Shown here in pieces: positions 5,025-5,403 of a stretch of 5,403 nucleotides of DNA. How positions within the stretch are numbered: position 1 is the stretch's first letter; each line of letters begins with the position of its first letter. The translations under genes and the position numbers were made by a program. This stretch comes from Anaerolineales bacterium (GTDB taxonomy: Bacteria; Chloroflexota; Anaerolineae; Anaerolineales; E44-bin32): positions 1 through 5,403 of the forward strand of contig JAHFAU010000119.1 in NCBI GenBank assembly GCA_023250385.1. The letters are read 5' to 3'. Below the pieces are notes generated by a model. That model saw nothing but the letters and a program-made list of their open reading frames with translations, did no database searches and was not told where the DNA came from.

Positions 5025-5403
5025 CAAAATGTGACCCTGCATCGCGGCCTCCACATCCCCCTTCGCGGCGCCGACCTCCAGATCTAAGGACGTATCTAAA
5101 GCGTACAGCTTGAAGAAGTAGCGGTGCGTGCCGCCCGGCGGGCAGGGGCCTCCGTAGCCTAAGGAGTTGAAGCTGCTGGTGCCGTGGACGCTCCCGTCCG
5201 CCAGGGTCGGGTCGGCCGATACCGCCTCCGGGAGTGATCGGGCGGCCGGCGGAATGTTGTACACCACCCAGTGCACCCAGGTCCGGCCCGGGGCATCGGG
5301 ATCATCAAAGATCAGTGCAAAGCTCTGAGTCCCAGCCGGCGGCTCACTCCAGTTCAGCGGCGGTGAGATGTCCTCCCCGTCACACGAATACCTCGAGGGG
5401 ATG
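4989..5403 (-). CDS. PEBP/YbhB-YbcL family protein, N-terminus outside window
   Basis: This phosphatidylethanolamine-binding-protein family member is read on the minus strand; 137 residues are visible and the start lies beyond the right edge. The visible part begins I-P-S-R-Y-S-C-D-G-E-D-I-S-P-P-L, the standard opening of bacterial PEBPs. It contains D-D-P-D-A-P at 33-38, V-H-W at 43-45 and G-Y-G-G-P-C-P-P-G-G-T-H-R-Y-F at 82-96, which together line the anion/ligand pocket. It ends with the usual G-H-I-L-A-Q-A-E-L-M-G-T-Y-G-R. E. coli YbhB has 158 residues, so only some 20 are missing if this is cytoplasmic; a signal or lipoprotein peptide cannot be ruled out. The physiological ligand of bacterial members is not settled. 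The GTG at 5274-5276 is an internal Val. Its TGA stop (4989-4991) overlaps tatC by 13 nt. Confidence 0.93.
   Translation of the reverse strand, partial: IPSRYSCDGEDISPPLNWSEPPAGTQSFALIFDDPDAPGRTWVHWVVYNIPPAARSLPEAVSADPTLADGSVHGTSSFNSLGYGGPCPPGGTHRYFFKLYALDTSLDLEVGAAKGDVEAAMQGHILAQAELMGTYGR

Noticed and set aside
1..5403. Mobile element, CRISPR, tRNA/rRNA or defence system
   Set aside because: No direct repeats, terminal inverted repeats, transposase motifs, spacer-repeat pattern or RNA gene were seen; nearly every base is accounted for by housekeeping genes.

Overview
The window is GC-rich, almost fully coding bacterial DNA. It carries eight complete or partial genes on the plus strand and one convergent gene on the minus strand. 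The best guess for the source is a member of the Chloroflexota (Anaerolineae-like), probably uncultivated. Three things point that way: the single-helix TatA/TatB protein with a conserved block after its helix (residues 53-72), the long N-terminal extension on TatC and its particular TM1 motif, and a PfkB kinase next to parAB. This is recall of family resemblance, not a database result.

Layout. Positions 1-307 hold the 3' end of a PfkB/ribokinase-family sugar kinase. It runs by a 1-nt overlap into parA (307-1110), which overlaps parB (1100-1951) by 11 nt. A 58-nt gap follows, the only real intergenic region. It contains a perfect TATAAT hexamer, a short inverted repeat around it, and a possible 9-codon leader ORF with a strong Shine-Dalgarno whose stop overlaps the GTG start of fabG (2010-2756). 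Next come an Asp23/Gls24 family gene (2760-3131), nusB (3128-3553, TTG start overlapping the previous stop), a tatA/tatB-like gene (3562-4137) and tatC (4141-5001). From the right edge a PEBP/YbhB-like gene runs on the minus strand (4989-5403, N-terminus outside the window). Its last 13 bases overlap the end of tatC tail-to-tail, and an imperfect nested inverted repeat is centred on that overlap.

How the genes relate. The plus-strand genes are spaced from an 11-nt overlap to an 8-nt gap, apart from the parB-fabG gap, so one or two polycistronic transcripts are likely: pfkB-parA-parB and fabG-asp23-nusB-tatA-tatC. The functions are housekeeping: chromosome segregation (ParA/ParB), fatty-acid elongation (FabG), envelope or lipid-associated Asp23, transcription antitermination (NusB) and export of folded proteins (TatA/B + TatC). 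They are linked by growth and envelope biogenesis rather than by one pathway.

I see no mobile element, CRISPR array, tRNA, rRNA or defence system. No new multi-gene system is evident. The points most worth a second look are the fabG leader region, the tatC/PEBP overlap with its inverted repeat, and residue-level deviations in TatC and ParB.
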